Origin: Paenirhizobium selenitireducens ATCC BAA-1503
GTDB lineage: Bacteria; Pseudomonadota; Alphaproteobacteria; Rhizobiales; Rhizobiaceae
Assembly (NCBI RefSeq): GCF_000518785.1
Contig: NZ_JAEG01000002.1
Location: 186,001 to 250,000 of the forward strand
Direction: 5' to 3'
DNA: 64,000 nucleotides
Below, one piece after another: positions 34,992 through 45,534 of this stretch. Each line of letters begins with the position of its first letter. Within the stretch, counting starts at the first letter, position 1. The position numbers and the translations under genes were made by a program. The notes beneath the pieces were generated by a model. The model had not been told where the DNA came from and did not search any database. It saw only the letters and a list, made by a program, of their open reading frames with translations.

Positions 34992-36287
34992 ATGACCGCG
35001 CCCACCGATCATCTTCCAGGCTTCTGTCGCGACTGCCTGGCCGGGCAGCCGGAGGGCAAGACGCGTTGTCGCGCATGCGGCAGCCCTCGCCTCGTCTATC
35101 ATCCCGAACTTTACGGGCTGACACTCGCCCATATCGACTGCGACGCCTTCTATGCCTCGGTGGAAAAGCGCGACAATCCCGATCTGGTCGACAAGCCGGT
35201 GATCATCGGCGGGGGCAAGCGCGGCGTCGTCTCGACCGCCTGCTACATTGCCCGCATCCACGGCGTGCGCTCGGCCATGCCGATGTTCAAGGCGCTGGAG
35301 GCATGCCCGCAGGCCGTGGTGATCAAACCCGACATGGAGAAATATGTCCGGGTCGGGCGGCAGGTCCGGTCGATGATGGAAGAGCTCACGCCGCTCGTCC
35401 AGCCGCTGTCGATCGACGAGGCCTTTCTCGAGCTCAAGGGCACGGAAAGACTGCATCACGATCCGCCGGCGCGCGTATTGGCGCGGTTTGCCCGGCGTGT
35501 CGAAAAGGAGATCGGCATTACCGTTTCCGTCGGGCTCTCCTACTGCAAGTTCCTCGCCAAGGTGGCCTCCGACCTGCAAAAGCCGCGCGGCTTTTCGGTG
35601 ATCGGCGAGGCCGAGGCGCTGTCCTTCCTGGCACCTCGCCCCGTCACCACCATCTGGGGCGTCGGCAAGGCCTTTGCCGCGACGCTGGAGCGCGACGGCA
35701 TCCGCACGGTCGGCCAGTTGCAGACGATGGAGGAAAGCGACCTGATGCGGCGCTACGGCACCATGGGGCAGCGTCTGTTCCGCCTGTCGCGCGGCATCGA
35801 CGACCGCGACGTGCATCTCAACGACGCCGCCAAGAGCGTTTCGGCCGAAACCACCTTCTTCGACGACATCTGGCGAAACGAGGAACTGGTGACCCATCTG
35901 CGGGCGCTGTCCGAAAAGGTCGCGTGGCGGCTGAAGAAGAGCGGCATTGCCGGCCAGACCGTCGTGCTGAAACTGAAGACTGCCGACTTCAAGGGGCGAA
36001 CGCGCAACCGCAGGCTCGACGACCCGACACAGCTCGCCGACCGGATCTTTCGTACCGGGCTCACGCTTTTGGAAAAAGAAGCGGACGGCACGCGCTTCCG
36101 GCTAATCGGCATCGGCGTCAGCGACCTGCAGGACGAGGCACTGGCCGACCCGCCGGATCTCGTCGACGAACAGGCGCAGCGTCGGGCGGCGGCAGAGATT
36201 GCCATGGATAAACTTAGGGAAAAGTTTGGAAAGGCGAGCGTGCAGACAGGCTATACGTTTCCGAGCAAGGGAAATACATCATCATGA
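34992..36287 (+). CDS. dinB: DNA polymerase IV (Y-family)
   Basis: 431-residue translesion polymerase. Catalytic acids are in [13 protein letters not shown] and SIDEAFLE; the thumb HhH is near [14 protein letters not shown], and the little-finger domain follows to about residue 390. Unlike E. coli DinB it starts with an extension of about 40 residues containing two CxxC pairs (Cys12/Cys15 and Cys26/Cys29), a likely zinc finger. The ATG has no clear ribosome site and follows the SOS box by 5 bases, so the leader is very short. Confidence 0.96.
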   Translation: MTAPTDHLPGFCRDCLAGQPEGKTRCRACGSPRLVYHPELYGLTLAHIDCDAFYASVEKRDNPDLVDKPVIIGGGKRGVVSTACYIARIHGVRSAMPMFKALEACPQAVVIKPDMEKYVRVGRQVRSMMEELTPLVQPLSIDEAFLELKGTERLHHDPPARVLARFARRVEKEIGITVSVGLSYCKFLAKVASDLQKPRGFSVIGEAEALSFLAPRPVTTIWGVGKAFAATLERDGIRTVGQLQTMEESDLMRRYGTMGQRLFRLSRGIDDRDVHLNDAAKSVSAETTFFDDIWRNEELVTHLRALSEKVAWRLKKSGIAGQTVVLKLKTADFKGRTRNRRLDDPTQLADRIFRTGLTLLEKEADGTRFRLIGIGVSDLQDEALADPPDLVDEQAQRRAAAEIAMDKLREKFGKASVQTGYTFPSKGNTSS

Positions 36288-36458
36288 GCTCTTTTACTTC
36301 TGACAGCCTGAACAGCCCAATATAGTGCGAAGTCGAGCCCCGAACCGGGACATTTCATGCGCCTACACGAGTTCGTGAACATCGATTTTTCTTCAAACTT
36401 TCCTTAAGTTTCACATTATATTCTAGCGCAATCCGTATTGCGTAGGGGATCCTGTATC

Positions 36459-37706
36459 ATGCTCAAGTCGCTGGCCGCTTCTCTCGGCCTTCTGTCCGCG
36501 ACCATCCTCGCCACGCCGGCGCTGGCCGGCAATGGCGCTTCGCTTCAGATTTTTGTCTCGAAGGCGGAGCAGAAGCTGACCGTCTATGACGGCGATCAGG
36601 TCATTGCCACTTCGAAGGTTTCCACCGGCAAGGCCGGCCATACAACCCCTTCCGGGGTCTTCTCGATCCTGGAAAAACGGAAGTATCACGAATCCAACCT
36701 CTATTCGAACGCGCCGATGCCGTGGATGCAGCGCATCACCTGGTCAGGCGTCGCGCTGCACGAATCGAACAGCGTGCCGAACTATCCGGCCTCGCACGGT
36801 TGCGTTCGCCTGCCCGGGGCCTTTGCCAAGCAGCTCTTCTCCATGACCGAGCGCGGCGCCCACGTGATCATCACGGACCAGCCGGTTGCTCCGGTCTGGC
36901 TTGAGCACGCAACCCTCTTCACGCCACGCGTTCCCGTTCAGGCAGGCCAGTTGCTTTCCGACGCGGAACTGCGCCCGAGCACGCTCGACGCATCGCTGAA
37001 AACCGTCGAGGTGGCCATGGCCGACGTCCTGCCGAAGGCCGGCGCCTCGGCCAAGGTCATGCTCGATGAAGAGCCGCCGCTTCGCATCCTCATCACCCGG
37101 CGCGGCCAGCGCGAAACGCTGATCGACGCGCAGACCCTGCTCGGCGAACTCGGCTTCGACGCCGGCATTCCGGACGGCCATATCGGCAAGGCCACCGTCT
37201 CGGCCATCAACGGCTTCAAGCGCTGGAAGGGCCTCGACACCAAGGGCGAGCTGATCACCGCCGAATTCCTCGGCGAACTGTTCAAGAGCGCCGGCAAAGG
37301 CGAGCCGCCGCTCGGCCAGATTATGGTGCGCCAGAAGTTCACGCCGCTGTTCGAAGCGCCCGTGACCATCGCCAATCCGCAGATCGCGCTCGGCACGCAT
37401 TTCATCGAGGCCGTCGACGTGGATCGCTACGGCAGCAAGGCCAAGTGGCGTTCGGTGACACTCGAGAACCACCTCTCCGGCGCCACCACCAAGCGGCTGG
37501 GCATCACGACGTCCGCAGACGATACGAGCGTCTACAATGCCGCAGCCGCCCTGGACCGCATCACCATCCCCGCCCATATCCGCCACCGGATCGAAACGCT
37601 GATGAGCGAAGGCACGTCGCTGACGATTTCGGATACCGGGCTTGGACCGGAAACCGGCCCGGGCACGGACTTCATCACCATCACCCACCGCGCGCCGAAG
37701 GCCTGA
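36459..37706 (+). CDS. L,D-transpeptidase with peptidoglycan-binding-like domain
   Basis: 415 residues with a signal peptide (cleavage near Ala23). A YkuD domain covers about 28-150, with the catalytic motif His113-Gly-Cys115-Val-Arg (SHGCVRL) and the earlier HES segment. Residues 180-290 contain a degenerate peptidoglycan-binding-like helical repeat (LLGELGFDAGIPDGHIGKATVSAINGFK divided). It would make 3-3 crosslinks in the wall or attach proteins to peptidoglycan, a common activity in rhizobia. ATG 36459 begins the signal peptide. Confidence 0.93.
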   Translation: MLKSLAASLGLLSATILATPALAGNGASLQIFVSKAEQKLTVYDGDQVIATSKVSTGKAGHTTPSGVFSILEKRKYHESNLYSNAPMPWMQRITWSGVALHESNSVPNYPASHGCVRLPGAFAKQLFSMTERGAHVIITDQPVAPVWLEHATLFTPRVPVQAGQLLSDAELRPSTLDASLKTVEVAMADVLPKAGASAKVMLDEEPPLRILITRRGQRETLIDAQTLLGELGFDAGIPDGHIGKATVSAINGFKRWKGLDTKGELITAEFLGELFKSAGKGEPPLGQIMVRQKFTPLFEAPVTIANPQIALGTHFIEAVDVDRYGSKAKWRSVTLENHLSGATTKRLGITTSADDTSVYNAAAALDRITIPAHIRHRIETLMSEGTSLTISDTGLGPETGPGTDFITITHRAPKA

Positions 37707-37721
37707 TCGGCGCGCCCCGGC

Positions 37722-40700
37722 TCAGACCAGTTCGACATCGACGACGCCCGGCGCCGTGCGTAGCGCCGCGGCGATCTCGGGCGAGATGCGGAATTTGTCG
37801 GTCAGTTCGACCTCGATCTCGCGCTGGCCGTCATCCTTGATGACGATGAAGGAGACGAGCGCATCGCCGCGTGTGTTGAGATGCGCGGCGACCGCCTTCA
37901 GCGGGCCGGAATCGCGCACATAGACGCGCAGCGCCTTCTGCATCTGCACCGATTTCTCCTCCAGCGACTGGGCCGTCTGGATCCTGAGGCCGATGCCTTC
38001 GGGCCGCTCTTCGGCGGCAACCGTGATGACCAGCGATTTGCCGGATTCGAGCAGATCCCGGTACTGGTTCAACCCTTCGGAAAACAGCACGGCCTCATAC
38101 TGGCCCGACGCGTCGGAGAAGGTGACGATGCCCATCTTGTTGCCGGTGCGCGTCTTGCGCTCCTGACGGGCGATCACCGTGCCGGCGAGGCGTCCGGCCG
38201 TCGCGCCCTGGCGGACCGACTGGGAGAAATCGGCAAAGCTCTGCACCCGCATCTTGTCGAGCAGTGAGCGATAGGAATCGAGCGGATGGGCGGTCAGGTA
38301 GAAGCCGAGCACCTGGAATTCGCGCATCAGCTTTTCCGACGGCAGCCAGCCGGTAAAGCCGGGGAATGAGATGCGCTCCGGTCCGGTCGCGCCACCGGAA
38401 CCGAACATGTCCGACTGGCCGCTCACCGCATTTTCCTGGGCGCGCTGGGCATAGCCGAGAATGCGGTCGAGGCCGCCCACGAGCTCGGCGCGGTCGTGGC
38501 CGAAGCAATCGAAGGCGCCGGCGCAGATCAGGCTTTCGAAGACCCGGCGGTTCACCTGTTTCGGATCGATACGCAGGCAGAAATCTTCGATGTCGGCAAA
38601 GGGCTTGTCGCCCCTGACCTCGACGATATGCTGGACGGCTGAATCGCCGACGCCCTTGAGTGCGGCGAGCGCATAATAGATGCGGTTCGGCCCGGTCTGG
38701 AAATGGCGGAACGAGGTCTGCACCGAAGGCGGCACGATCTCGATGCCGAGACGGCCGGCATCCTGGCGGAAATCGTTGAGCTTTTCCGTGTTCGCCATGT
38801 CGAGCGTCATCGACGCGGCAAGGAACTCGGTCGGATAGTGCGCCTTCATGTAGGCGGTCTGGTAGGAGACGATGGCGTAGGCGGCGGCGTGCGACTTGTT
38901 GAAGCCGTAGTTGGCGAACTTGGCCAGCAGTTCGAAGATGTTTTCCGCCTGCGGCTTGGACACACCGTTCTTCATCGCGCCATCGACGAAGCGGGCGCTC
39001 TGCTGGTCCATCTCCGCCTTGATCTTCTTACCCATGGCGCGGCGCAGAAGGTCGGCTTCGCCGAGCGAATAGCCCGACAGGACCTGGGCGATCTGCATGA
39101 CCTGTTCCTGGTAGACGATAACCCCTTGCGTTTCCTTCAGCAGATAATCGATCTTCGGATGGACCGATTCCAGTTCCTCCTCGCCATGCTTGCGGGCATT
39201 GTAGGTCGGGATATTTTCCATCGGGCCCGGGCGATAGAGCGCCACCAGCGCGATGATGTCCTCGATGCAGTCGGGCCGCATGCCGATCAGCGCCTTGCGC
39301 ATGCCGGCACTTTCCACCTGGAACACGCCGACCGTCTCGCCGCGCGAGAGCATTTCGTAGGTCAGCTTGTCATCGAGCGGGATGGCGGCGAGATCGACCT
39401 TGTGGCCGCGCTGCTCCACCACGAAGTCGACGGCCGTCTTGAGGACGGTGAGTGTCTTCAGGCCGAGAAAGTCGAACTTGACGAGGCCGGCCTGCTCGAC
39501 CCACTTCATGTTGAACTGGGTGACCGGCATGTCGGAGCGCGGATCGCGGTACATCGGCACCAGCTTCGACAGCGGGCGGTCGCCGATGACGATGCCGGCG
39601 GCGTGCGTCGAGGCGTGACGATAGAGGCCCTCGATCTTCTGGGCGATGTCGAGCAGGCGCGCGACCACAGGCTCTTCGTCGGCCGCTTCCTGCAGCTTCG
39701 GCTCCTCCTCGATCGCCTTCGACAGCGGCGTCGGGTTGGCCGGATTGTTCGGCACGAGCTTGCAGATCTTGTCGACCTGGCCATAGGGCATTTCCAGCAC
39801 GCGGCCGACGTCGCGAAGGGCCGCGCGCGCCTGCAGCGAGCCGAAGGTGATGATCTGCGCCACCTGTTCGCGGCCATATTTGCGCTGCACGTAGCGGATC
39901 ACCTCTTCGCGGCGGTCCTGGCAGAAGTCGATGTCGAAGTCGGGCATCGACACGCGTTCCGGATTGAGGAAGCGTTCGAACAGCAGCGAGAAGCGCAGCG
40001 GGTCGACGTCGGTAATGGTCAGCGCATAGGCGACCAGCGAGCCCGCACCCGAACCGCGGCCCGGACCGACGGGAATGTCGTGCTGCTTTGCCCATTTGAT
40101 GAAGTCGGCAACGATCAGGAAGTAGCCCGGGAACTTCATACGCTCGATGACGCCGAGTTCGAACTCCAGCCGCTCGCGATATTCCTTCTCCTCATAACCC
40201 GGGGCCATGCCGAGCGCCGCGAGACGCCCGTCCAGCCCCTCCTCCGCCTGGCGGCGCAGTTCGAGCGCCTCGGCGCGCTCGGCCTCCGCCGGATCGTCGC
40301 TGCCGCCGGTGAAGCGCGGCAGGATCGGCTTGCGCGTGTCGAGCACGAAGGCGCAGCGCCGGGCGATCTCGACCGTATTGTCCAGCGCCTCGGGCAGATC
40401 GGCAAACAGCGCCCGCATCTCCTGCCGGCTCTTCAGATAGTGATCGGGCGTCAGGCGGAAACGATTGTCGTCGGAGACGATCGCATTGTGGGCGACCGCC
40501 ATCAGCGCATCGTGGGCCTCGTAGTCGGCACGCGACGGAAAGAAGGCCTCATTGGTGGCAACCAGCGGAATATCGTGCTCGTAGGCCAGTGCCACCATGC
40601 GGCGCTCGTGGCCGCGGTCGAATTCGCCGTGACGCTGCAATTCGATATAGAGACGGTCGCCGAACAGACGCTTGAGTTCCAGAAGCCGCGCCTCAGCCTG

Positions 40701-41231
40701 GGCGCGATGCCCCTCCTTCAGGGCCACGTCGACCGGCCCCTTGGACGCGCCGGTGAGGACGATCAGGCCGTCGGTGCCAAGCTCGTCAAGCCAGGACATG
40801 CAGATGTGAACGGCCTGCGAGGAATCGCCGCCGAGATAGGCCCGGCTGACCAGATCGACCAGCCGTTCATAACCGCCCGCATCGGCGGCCAGAACAACGA
40901 TCGCCGGGTAGGCGCTGACGGACGACTGGCCGCTGCGCTTTTCGCCACCGCCATCCTCCATGTCGATCGACAACTGGCAGCCGATGATCGGCTGGAGGCC
41001 GTCGCCGATCGCCTTCTGTGAAAATTCGAGCGCGACGAACAGATTGTTGGTGTCGGTGATGGCGATCGCCGGCTGATTGTCGGCGACGGCCTTGCTGAGG
41101 ATCTTCTTCAGCGGCAATGCGCCTTCGAGCAGCGAGAAGGCCGAATGCAGCCGCAGATGGACGAAACCGGGATCTGTGCCGACCGGTTCCGAGCCGCTCC
41201 CGCCTGCTGCCAAATCGCCCATAAACTTCAT
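37722..41231 (-). CDS. dnaE: DNA polymerase III alpha subunit
   Basis: 1169-residue replicative polymerase, DnaE1 type. It has an N-terminal PHP domain (FVHLRLHSAFSLLEG), the polymerase catalytic aspartates in SMPDFDIDFCQDRR, the tandem HhH region (LKGVGDSAVQHI) and a C-terminal OB domain. The length and the conserved beta-clamp region fit the main replicase rather than the error-prone DnaE2. The upstream 28-codon SOS gene reads in the same direction but about 120 bases away. Confidence 0.97.
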   Translation of the reverse strand: MKFMGDLAAGGSGSEPVGTDPGFVHLRLHSAFSLLEGALPLKKILSKAVADNQPAIAITDTNNLFVALEFSQKAIGDGLQPIIGCQLSIDMEDGGGEKRSGQSSVSAYPAIVVLAADAGGYERLVDLVSRAYLGGDSSQAVHICMSWLDELGTDGLIVLTGASKGPVDVALKEGHRAQAEARLLELKRLFGDRLYIELQRHGEFDRGHERRMVALAYEHDIPLVATNEAFFPSRADYEAHDALMAVAHNAIVSDDNRFRLTPDHYLKSRQEMRALFADLPEALDNTVEIARRCAFVLDTRKPILPRFTGGSDDPAEAERAEALELRRQAEEGLDGRLAALGMAPGYEEKEYRERLEFELGVIERMKFPGYFLIVADFIKWAKQHDIPVGPGRGSGAGSLVAYALTITDVDPLRFSLLFERFLNPERVSMPDFDIDFCQDRREEVIRYVQRKYGREQVAQIITFGSLQARAALRDVGRVLEMPYGQVDKICKLVPNNPANPTPLSKAIEEEPKLQEAADEEPVVARLLDIAQKIEGLYRHASTHAAGIVIGDRPLSKLVPMYRDPRSDMPVTQFNMKWVEQAGLVKFDFLGLKTLTVLKTAVDFVVEQRGHKVDLAAIPLDDKLTYEMLSRGETVGVFQVESAGMRKALIGMRPDCIEDIIALVALYRPGPMENIPTYNARKHGEEELESVHPKIDYLLKETQGVIVYQEQVMQIAQVLSGYSLGEADLLRRAMGKKIKAEMDQQSARFVDGAMKNGVSKPQAENIFELLAKFANYGFNKSHAAAYAIVSYQTAYMKAHYPTEFLAASMTLDMANTEKLNDFRQDAGRLGIEIVPPSVQTSFRHFQTGPNRIYYALAALKGVGDSAVQHIVEVRGDKPFADIEDFCLRIDPKQVNRRVFESLICAGAFDCFGHDRAELVGGLDRILGYAQRAQENAVSGQSDMFGSGGATGPERISFPGFTGWLPSEKLMREFQVLGFYLTAHPLDSYRSLLDKMRVQSFADFSQSVRQGATAGRLAGTVIARQERKTRTGNKMGIVTFSDASGQYEAVLFSEGLNQYRDLLESGKSLVITVAAEERPEGIGLRIQTAQSLEEKSVQMQKALRVYVRDSGPLKAVAAHLNTRGDALVSFIVIKDDGQREIEVELTDKFRISPEIAAALRTAPGVVDVELV

Positions 41232-41352
41232 TCCTCGTACCGCATCTGAATCAGCCGTGATTTTCGGCCGAGCGGGAGGGGAAGTCCAGAACAGTTTGCC
41301 CCGAAAGGGCGCTCTCTACAGCTTTAGGGAAAACGGGCGGGAAGACGCCGGA

Positions 41353-41439
41353 TCAGAGCGCCAGCATGATCACCGAAACGCTGGCGACAAACATGGAAAT
41401 CGAGGCGAATGCGGCAACGTCACGAAGAATTTCGGTCAT
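41353..41439 (-). CDS. 28-residue single-pass membrane peptide, LexA-controlled; SidA-like candidate
   Basis: The start ATG 41439 follows TAAGGAG by 8 bases, an excellent ribosome site. The product has a short charged N-terminus (Glu3, Arg6, Asp7) and then one continuous hydrophobic helix (about 8-28, Ala/Val/Ile/Met/Ser-rich). It is expressed from a textbook promoter whose 17-base spacer holds an SOS box (separate entry). Caulobacter SidA is an SOS-induced inner membrane division inhibitor of about 29 residues, so the size, topology and control match; sequence homology is not shown. The gene is too short for usual gene calling. Confidence 0.72.
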   Translation of the reverse strand: MTEILRDVAAFASISMFVASVSVIMLAL

Positions 41440-41466
41440 GGCTCTCTCCTTACTCGTTATGTTTCT

Positions 41467-41495
41467 TTTATGTTCCTTTTTTGTTCACGTGTCAA
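41467..41495 (-). promoter_or_regulatory. Promoter and LexA box of the 28-residue peptide
   Basis: On the minus strand TTGACA (41495-41490) and CATAAA (41472-41467) are separated by exactly 17 bases. Inside the spacer is GAAC-AAAAAAG-GAAC (41486-41472), an exact match to the alphaproteobacterial SOS operator. LexA bound there would block RNA polymerase. The start of transcription should be near 41460, giving a leader of about 20 bases. Confidence 0.75.
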
Positions 41496-41576
41496 TACCA
41501 TTTTAAGTCGCTCTCTCGCGTGACTTCGCGCCGGAAGTCCGACAGACTGCGCCGATAGGCTTCTGGGGGATGGGCA

Positions 41577-42161
41577 GTGATCAGGCAGTTCTTTTTGTGG
41601 GTTTCGGTGGGGCTGCTGCCGGCCATGGGTGTTCTTGCCCAGTCGTTTCCGGCCGAGCGGACTATCGCCGGGGCGTCCGGCGACTGGAACAAGGACGGGG
41701 CGACGGATCTGGCCCTGCTCGTTGCCCCCGGCAGCGATGACGAGGTTATCGGCATTTATCTCTATGTCACGGAGAGCGATCGCGGCCTGCTGAGGCTGGT
41801 GACAGCCGCACCGGACAAGGTCTGGGGCAATTCCAGACTGGATGGCGTCTATGGCCAGGATCCGGCGATCACAGCACTCGCAAACGGCTCCATCGCCGTG
41901 ATGTCGCAAAACTCCGCCATCGGCCGCAACCGCTGGGAAAGGACCCTGACGCTTGCCTATCGCGAGGGCCGGTTCATCGTCGCCGGCTACACCTACACCT
42001 ACTATGACACGCTCGATCTCGAAAACAGCGGCTCCTGCGACTACAATGTCGTGACCGGCAAGCTCAAGCGGGACGAGACCGCGCAAAGCGTGGCCCCCGC
42101 GACCGTGTCGATCGAGGATTGGACGGACGAGATCGGCAGCAAGGCTTGCGGGCTCCTCTAG
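41577..42161 (+). CDS. Exported protein with FG-GAP-like start, function unknown
   Basis: 194 residues starting at GTG 41577, preceded by GGGGGA. The N-terminus is a signal peptide (core FFLWVSVGLLPAMGVLA, cleavage near Ala21). The mature start GDWNKDGATDLALLV resembles an FG-GAP/dockerin-type calcium loop (DxNxDGxxD), and the rest is beta-rich with Tyr repeats (YTYTYYD). Two cysteines are near the end. I cannot assign a role. It is divergent from the 28-residue peptide gene and may share its SOS region. Confidence 0.8.
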   Translation: MIRQFFLWVSVGLLPAMGVLAQSFPAERTIAGASGDWNKDGATDLALLVAPGSDDEVIGIYLYVTESDRGLLRLVTAAPDKVWGNSRLDGVYGQDPAITALANGSIAVMSQNSAIGRNRWERTLTLAYREGRFIVAGYTYTYYDTLDLENSGSCDYNVVTGKLKRDETAQSVAPATVSIEDWTDEIGSKACGLL

Positions 42162-42182
42162 ACGATCCCGCCCCCTTATCGA

Positions 42183-42872
42183 CTATGCGACGAAATCAAC
42201 GACCTGACCGTCGACCAGCGTGACGCAACGATCCATCCGCCGCGCCAATTCGTGATTGTGGGTGGCGATCAGGGCGGCGAGACCGGACTGGCGCACCAAG
42301 GCTTCCAGCGCGGAAAACACATAAGAAGCCGTCTCCGGATCGAGGTTTCCGGTCGGCTCGTCGGCCAGAAGCACCAGCGGCGCATTGGCGACCGCGCGGG
42401 CGATGGCGACGCGCTGCTGTTCGCCGCCGGACAGCTCCGCCGGGCGGTGTTCGCCGCGATGGCCGATGCGCATGTAGTCGAGCAGCTGCGATGCGCGCTC
42501 GCGGGCTTCCTCGCGCGAAAGGCCGGCAATCAGCTGCGGCATCATGATATTTTCCAGCGCCGAGAATTCCGGCAGCAGGTGATGGAACTGGTAGACGAAG
42601 CCGACAGAGTGGCGGCGCATGGTGGTGCGGCGCTCGTCCGACAGGTCCTGACAGGCGACCCCGCCCAGCGTCACCTCGCCTGCATCCGGATGCTCGAGTA
42701 GACCGGCAATGTGCAGGAGCGTCGACTTGCCGGTGCCCGATGGCGCGACGAGAGCGACGGTCTCGCCACTTCTCAGGCTGAAATTGGCACCCTTGAGGAT
42801 GCTGAGGATCGTTTCGCCCTGCCCGTAGTGGCGGTCGATGCCGGAAAGCGAAAGAACGGTGTCGGAGGCCAT
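42183..42872 (-). CDS. lolD: Lipoprotein-releasing ABC transporter ATPase LolD
   Basis: 229-residue ATPase of the Lol system that extracts outer membrane lipoproteins from the inner membrane. Walker A is APSGTGKST, the signature is [14 protein letters not shown] and Walker B is [12 protein letters not shown]. It lies 13 bases downstream of the permease gene. Confidence 0.95.
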   Translation of the reverse strand: MASDTVLSLSGIDRHYGQGETILSILKGANFSLRSGETVALVAPSGTGKSTLLHIAGLLEHPDAGEVTLGGVACQDLSDERRTTMRRHSVGFVYQFHHLLPEFSALENIMMPQLIAGLSREEARERASQLLDYMRIGHRGEHRPAELSGGEQQRVAIARAVANAPLVLLADEPTGNLDPETASYVFSALEALVRQSGLAALIATHNHELARRMDRCVTLVDGQVVDFVA

Positions 42873-42885
42873 GGGACCAGTATCC

Positions 42886-44193
42886 TTATTCGTAGCGCAG
42901 GGCCTGGACCGGATCGAGGCGCGAAGCGCGCCAGGCCGGGAAGATCGTCGCCAGGAAGGAGAGGCTGAGCGCCATGACGACGACGGACACCGTCTCGCCG
43001 ACGTTCATGTCAGCGGGCAGCTTGCTGAGGAAGTAGAGTTCGGGATCGAACAGCACCGTGCCCGAAACCCAGGAGAAGAAGCCGCGGATCGACTCGATGT
43101 TGAGACAGACGACCACGCCGAGCGCCACGCCCGCAAACGTCCCGGCCGTACCGATCGCCGCACCGGTCATGAAGAAGATCCGCATGATGGCATTGGCACT
43201 GGCGCCCATGGTGCGCAGGATGGCGATGTCGCTCGACTTGTCCTTAACCAGCATGATGAGGCCGGAGATGATGTTGAGCGCCGCGACCAGCACGATCAGG
43301 GTGAGGATCATGAACATCACGTTGCGCTCCACCTGCAGGGCGGAGAAGAAGGTCTGGTTGCGCTGGCGCCAATCGGTGATCAGGATCTCCCGGCCGGCCG
43401 CTTCCTCGATCTTCGGCCGCATCTCGTCGACCGCGTCCGGATCGGAGACGAACAGCTCGATCGACTGAACCAGCCCTTCGGCGTTGAAATAGAGCTGCGA
43501 TTCCTCGAGCGGCATGTAGATGATCGAAGCGTCATATTCCGACATTCCGATCTCGAAGACGCCCGAAACCGGATAGGCCTTGACGCGCGGATTGACGCCG
43601 AGCGGGGTGATGTCGCCCTCCGGCGAGACCAGCGTGATCGTGTCACCGGCCGTGATACCGAGATCGGCCGCCATGCGCGAGCCGACCAGAACCCCCTGCC
43701 CCGCGGCAAAGCCCACCAGATCGCCGGCGCGGATATTGCCCGAGACGGTGGTGAGCCTCGTCATGTCCTCGGACCGGATGCCGCGTACCAGCGCGCCGGT
43801 TCCGGCCCCGGCACGACCCGAGGCCAGTGTCTGCCCCTCGACGAGCGGCAGCGCCATGGTGACGCCGGGAACCGCGGCGAACCTGGTCGCCAGTTCCGCG
43901 TAATTGTCCAGCGGAGCGGCAGCCGTCTGCACGATCATGTGGCCGTTGATGCCGAGGATGCGGGAAATGAGCTCCGTGCGGAAACCGTTCATCACCGCCA
44001 TGACGATGATCAGCGTCGCAACCCCCAGCATGATGCCGAAGAAGGAGAAGCCGGCGATCACCGAGATGAAGGCTTCCTTCCGCCGGGCGCGCAGATAGCG
44101 CCACGCGACCATGCGCTCGAAGGCGGAGAAAGGCCGGGCGGTGCCGCCGCTTCCGGCTCCGGCCGTCTCATTGGCGGAGGATGCACTCGTCAT
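42886..44193 (-). CDS. lolC: Lipoprotein-releasing ABC transporter permease LolC/LolE
   Basis: 435 residues with one N-terminal helix ([29 protein letters not shown], divided), a large periplasmic domain and three C-terminal helices, the FtsX/LolCE topology. The four-helix architecture and the [14 protein letters not shown] start are typical. A single LolC/LolE-like permease in the operon suggests a homodimeric LolF-type exporter. It lies between proS and lolD. Confidence 0.93.
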   Translation of the reverse strand: MTSASSANETAGAGSGGTARPFSAFERMVAWRYLRARRKEAFISVIAGFSFFGIMLGVATLIIVMAVMNGFRTELISRILGINGHMIVQTAAAPLDNYAELATRFAAVPGVTMALPLVEGQTLASGRAGAGTGALVRGIRSEDMTRLTTVSGNIRAGDLVGFAAGQGVLVGSRMAADLGITAGDTITLVSPEGDITPLGVNPRVKAYPVSGVFEIGMSEYDASIIYMPLEESQLYFNAEGLVQSIELFVSDPDAVDEMRPKIEEAAGREILITDWRQRNQTFFSALQVERNVMFMILTLIVLVAALNIISGLIMLVKDKSSDIAILRTMGASANAIMRIFFMTGAAIGTAGTFAGVALGVVVCLNIESIRGFFSWVSGTVLFDPELYFLSKLPADMNVGETVSVVVMALSLSFLATIFPAWRASRLDPVQALRYE

Positions 44194-44211
44194 GTCGTCT
44201 CCTGGGCCGGT

Positions 44212-45534
44212 TTATCCGACCAGCTTGTTGATGGCGGCCTCGATGGTCATCGTCTCGCGCGCGCCGGTCTTGCGGTCCTTGATCTCGATCTCGCCATTGG
44301 CGACCGAGCGCGGGCCGGCAATGATCTGCACCGGAACACCGATCAGGTCGGCGGTCGCGAACTTGGTGCCGGCGCGGTCGTCGGTGTCGTCATAGAGCAC
44401 GTCCTTGCCTGCCTTGGTCAGAGCGCCGTAGAGCCGGTCGCAGGCCGCGTCGCAGGCTGCATCGCCCGTCTTCATGTTGATGACGACGCAGTCGAACGGC
44501 GCAACCGAATCCGGCCAGATGATTCCGTTCTCGTCATGCGAGGCTTCGATGATGGCGGGAACAAGGCGGGTCGGGCCGATACCGTAGGAGCCCATGTGGA
44601 CAAGGTGCTCCTTGCCGTCCGGACCCTGGACCTTGGCGCCCATCGGCTCGGAATATTTGGTGCCGAAGTAGAAGATATGGCCGACCTCGATGCCGCGCGC
44701 CGAGAGGCGATCGGTTTCGGGAATGGCGTTGAAGGCGGCCTCGTCGTGCATTTCCGAGGTCGCGGCATAGACCGAGGTCCACTTGTCGAAGATCGCCTGG
44801 AGACCGGCGACATCGTCGAAATCGGTGTCTTCGGCCGGGATATCGAAGTCGACAAAGCTCTTGTGGCTGAAGACCTCCGATTCGCCGGTGTCGGCGAGGA
44901 TGATGAATTCGTGGCTGTGATTGCCGCCGATCGGGCCAGTGTCGGCGCGCATCGGGATCGCCCGCAGGCCGAGGCGGGAGAATGTCCGGAGATAGGCGGC
45001 GAACATCTTGTTGTAGGAGTGGATCGCGTCGTCCTGGGTGAGGTCGAAGGAATAGGCATCCTTCATCAGGAATTCGCGCGAGCGCATGGTGCCGAAACGC
45101 GGGCGGATCTCGTCGCGGAACTTCAGCTGGATATGATAGAGGTTGAGCGGCAGGTCCTTGTAGGACTTGACCGAGGAGCGGAAAATGTCGGTGACCATTT
45201 CTTCGTTCGTCGGACCGTAGAGCATCGGCCGCTCCTGGCGGTCCTTGATGCGCAGCATTTCCTTGCCGTAGTCCTCGTAGCGGCCGCTTTCCTGCCAGAG
45301 TTCGGCCGACTGCAGCGTCGGCATCAGAAGCTCGATCGCGCCGGCGCGGTTCTGTTCTTCGCGGATGATGGCGTTGACCTTGTCGAGCACGCGCTTTCCG
45401 AGCGGCAGCCAGGAATAGATGCCCTGGCTCTGCTGCCGGATCATCCCGGCGCGCAGCATCAGGCGGTGGGAGACGATCTCCGCTTCCTTGGGGTTTTCCT
45501 TGAGGATCGGCAGGAAATAGCGCGAAAGACGCAT
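44212..45534 (-). CDS. proS: Prolyl-tRNA synthetase
   Basis: 440 residues, the short alphaproteobacterial type that lacks the bacterial editing insertion between motifs 2 and 3. Class II motifs are present: [28 protein letters not shown], motif 2 with [21 protein letters not shown] (divided) and motif 3 near [13 protein letters not shown] 45534 follows GGAACC; TTG 45546 is an alternative start. It is followed by lolC. Confidence 0.96.
   Translation of the reverse strand: MRLSRYFLPILKENPKEAEIVSHRLMLRAGMIRQQSQGIYSWLPLGKRVLDKVNAIIREEQNRAGAIELLMPTLQSAELWQESGRYEDYGKEMLRIKDRQERPMLYGPTNEEMVTDIFRSSVKSYKDLPLNLYHIQLKFRDEIRPRFGTMRSREFLMKDAYSFDLTQDDAIHSYNKMFAAYLRTFSRLGLRAIPMRADTGPIGGNHSHEFIILADTGESEVFSHKSFVDFDIPAEDTDFDDVAGLQAIFDKWTSVYAATSEMHDEAAFNAIPETDRLSARGIEVGHIFYFGTKYSEPMGAKVQGPDGKEHLVHMGSYGIGPTRLVPAIIEASHDENGIIWPDSVAPFDCVVINMKTGDAACDAACDRLYGALTKAGKDVLYDDTDDRAGTKFATADLIGVPVQIIAGPRSVANGEIEIKDRKTGARETMTIEAAINKLVG

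Noticed and set aside
38703..41021. 772-codon plus-strand open frame over dnaE
   Set aside because: Antisense to the catalytic part of dnaE, with no family match.
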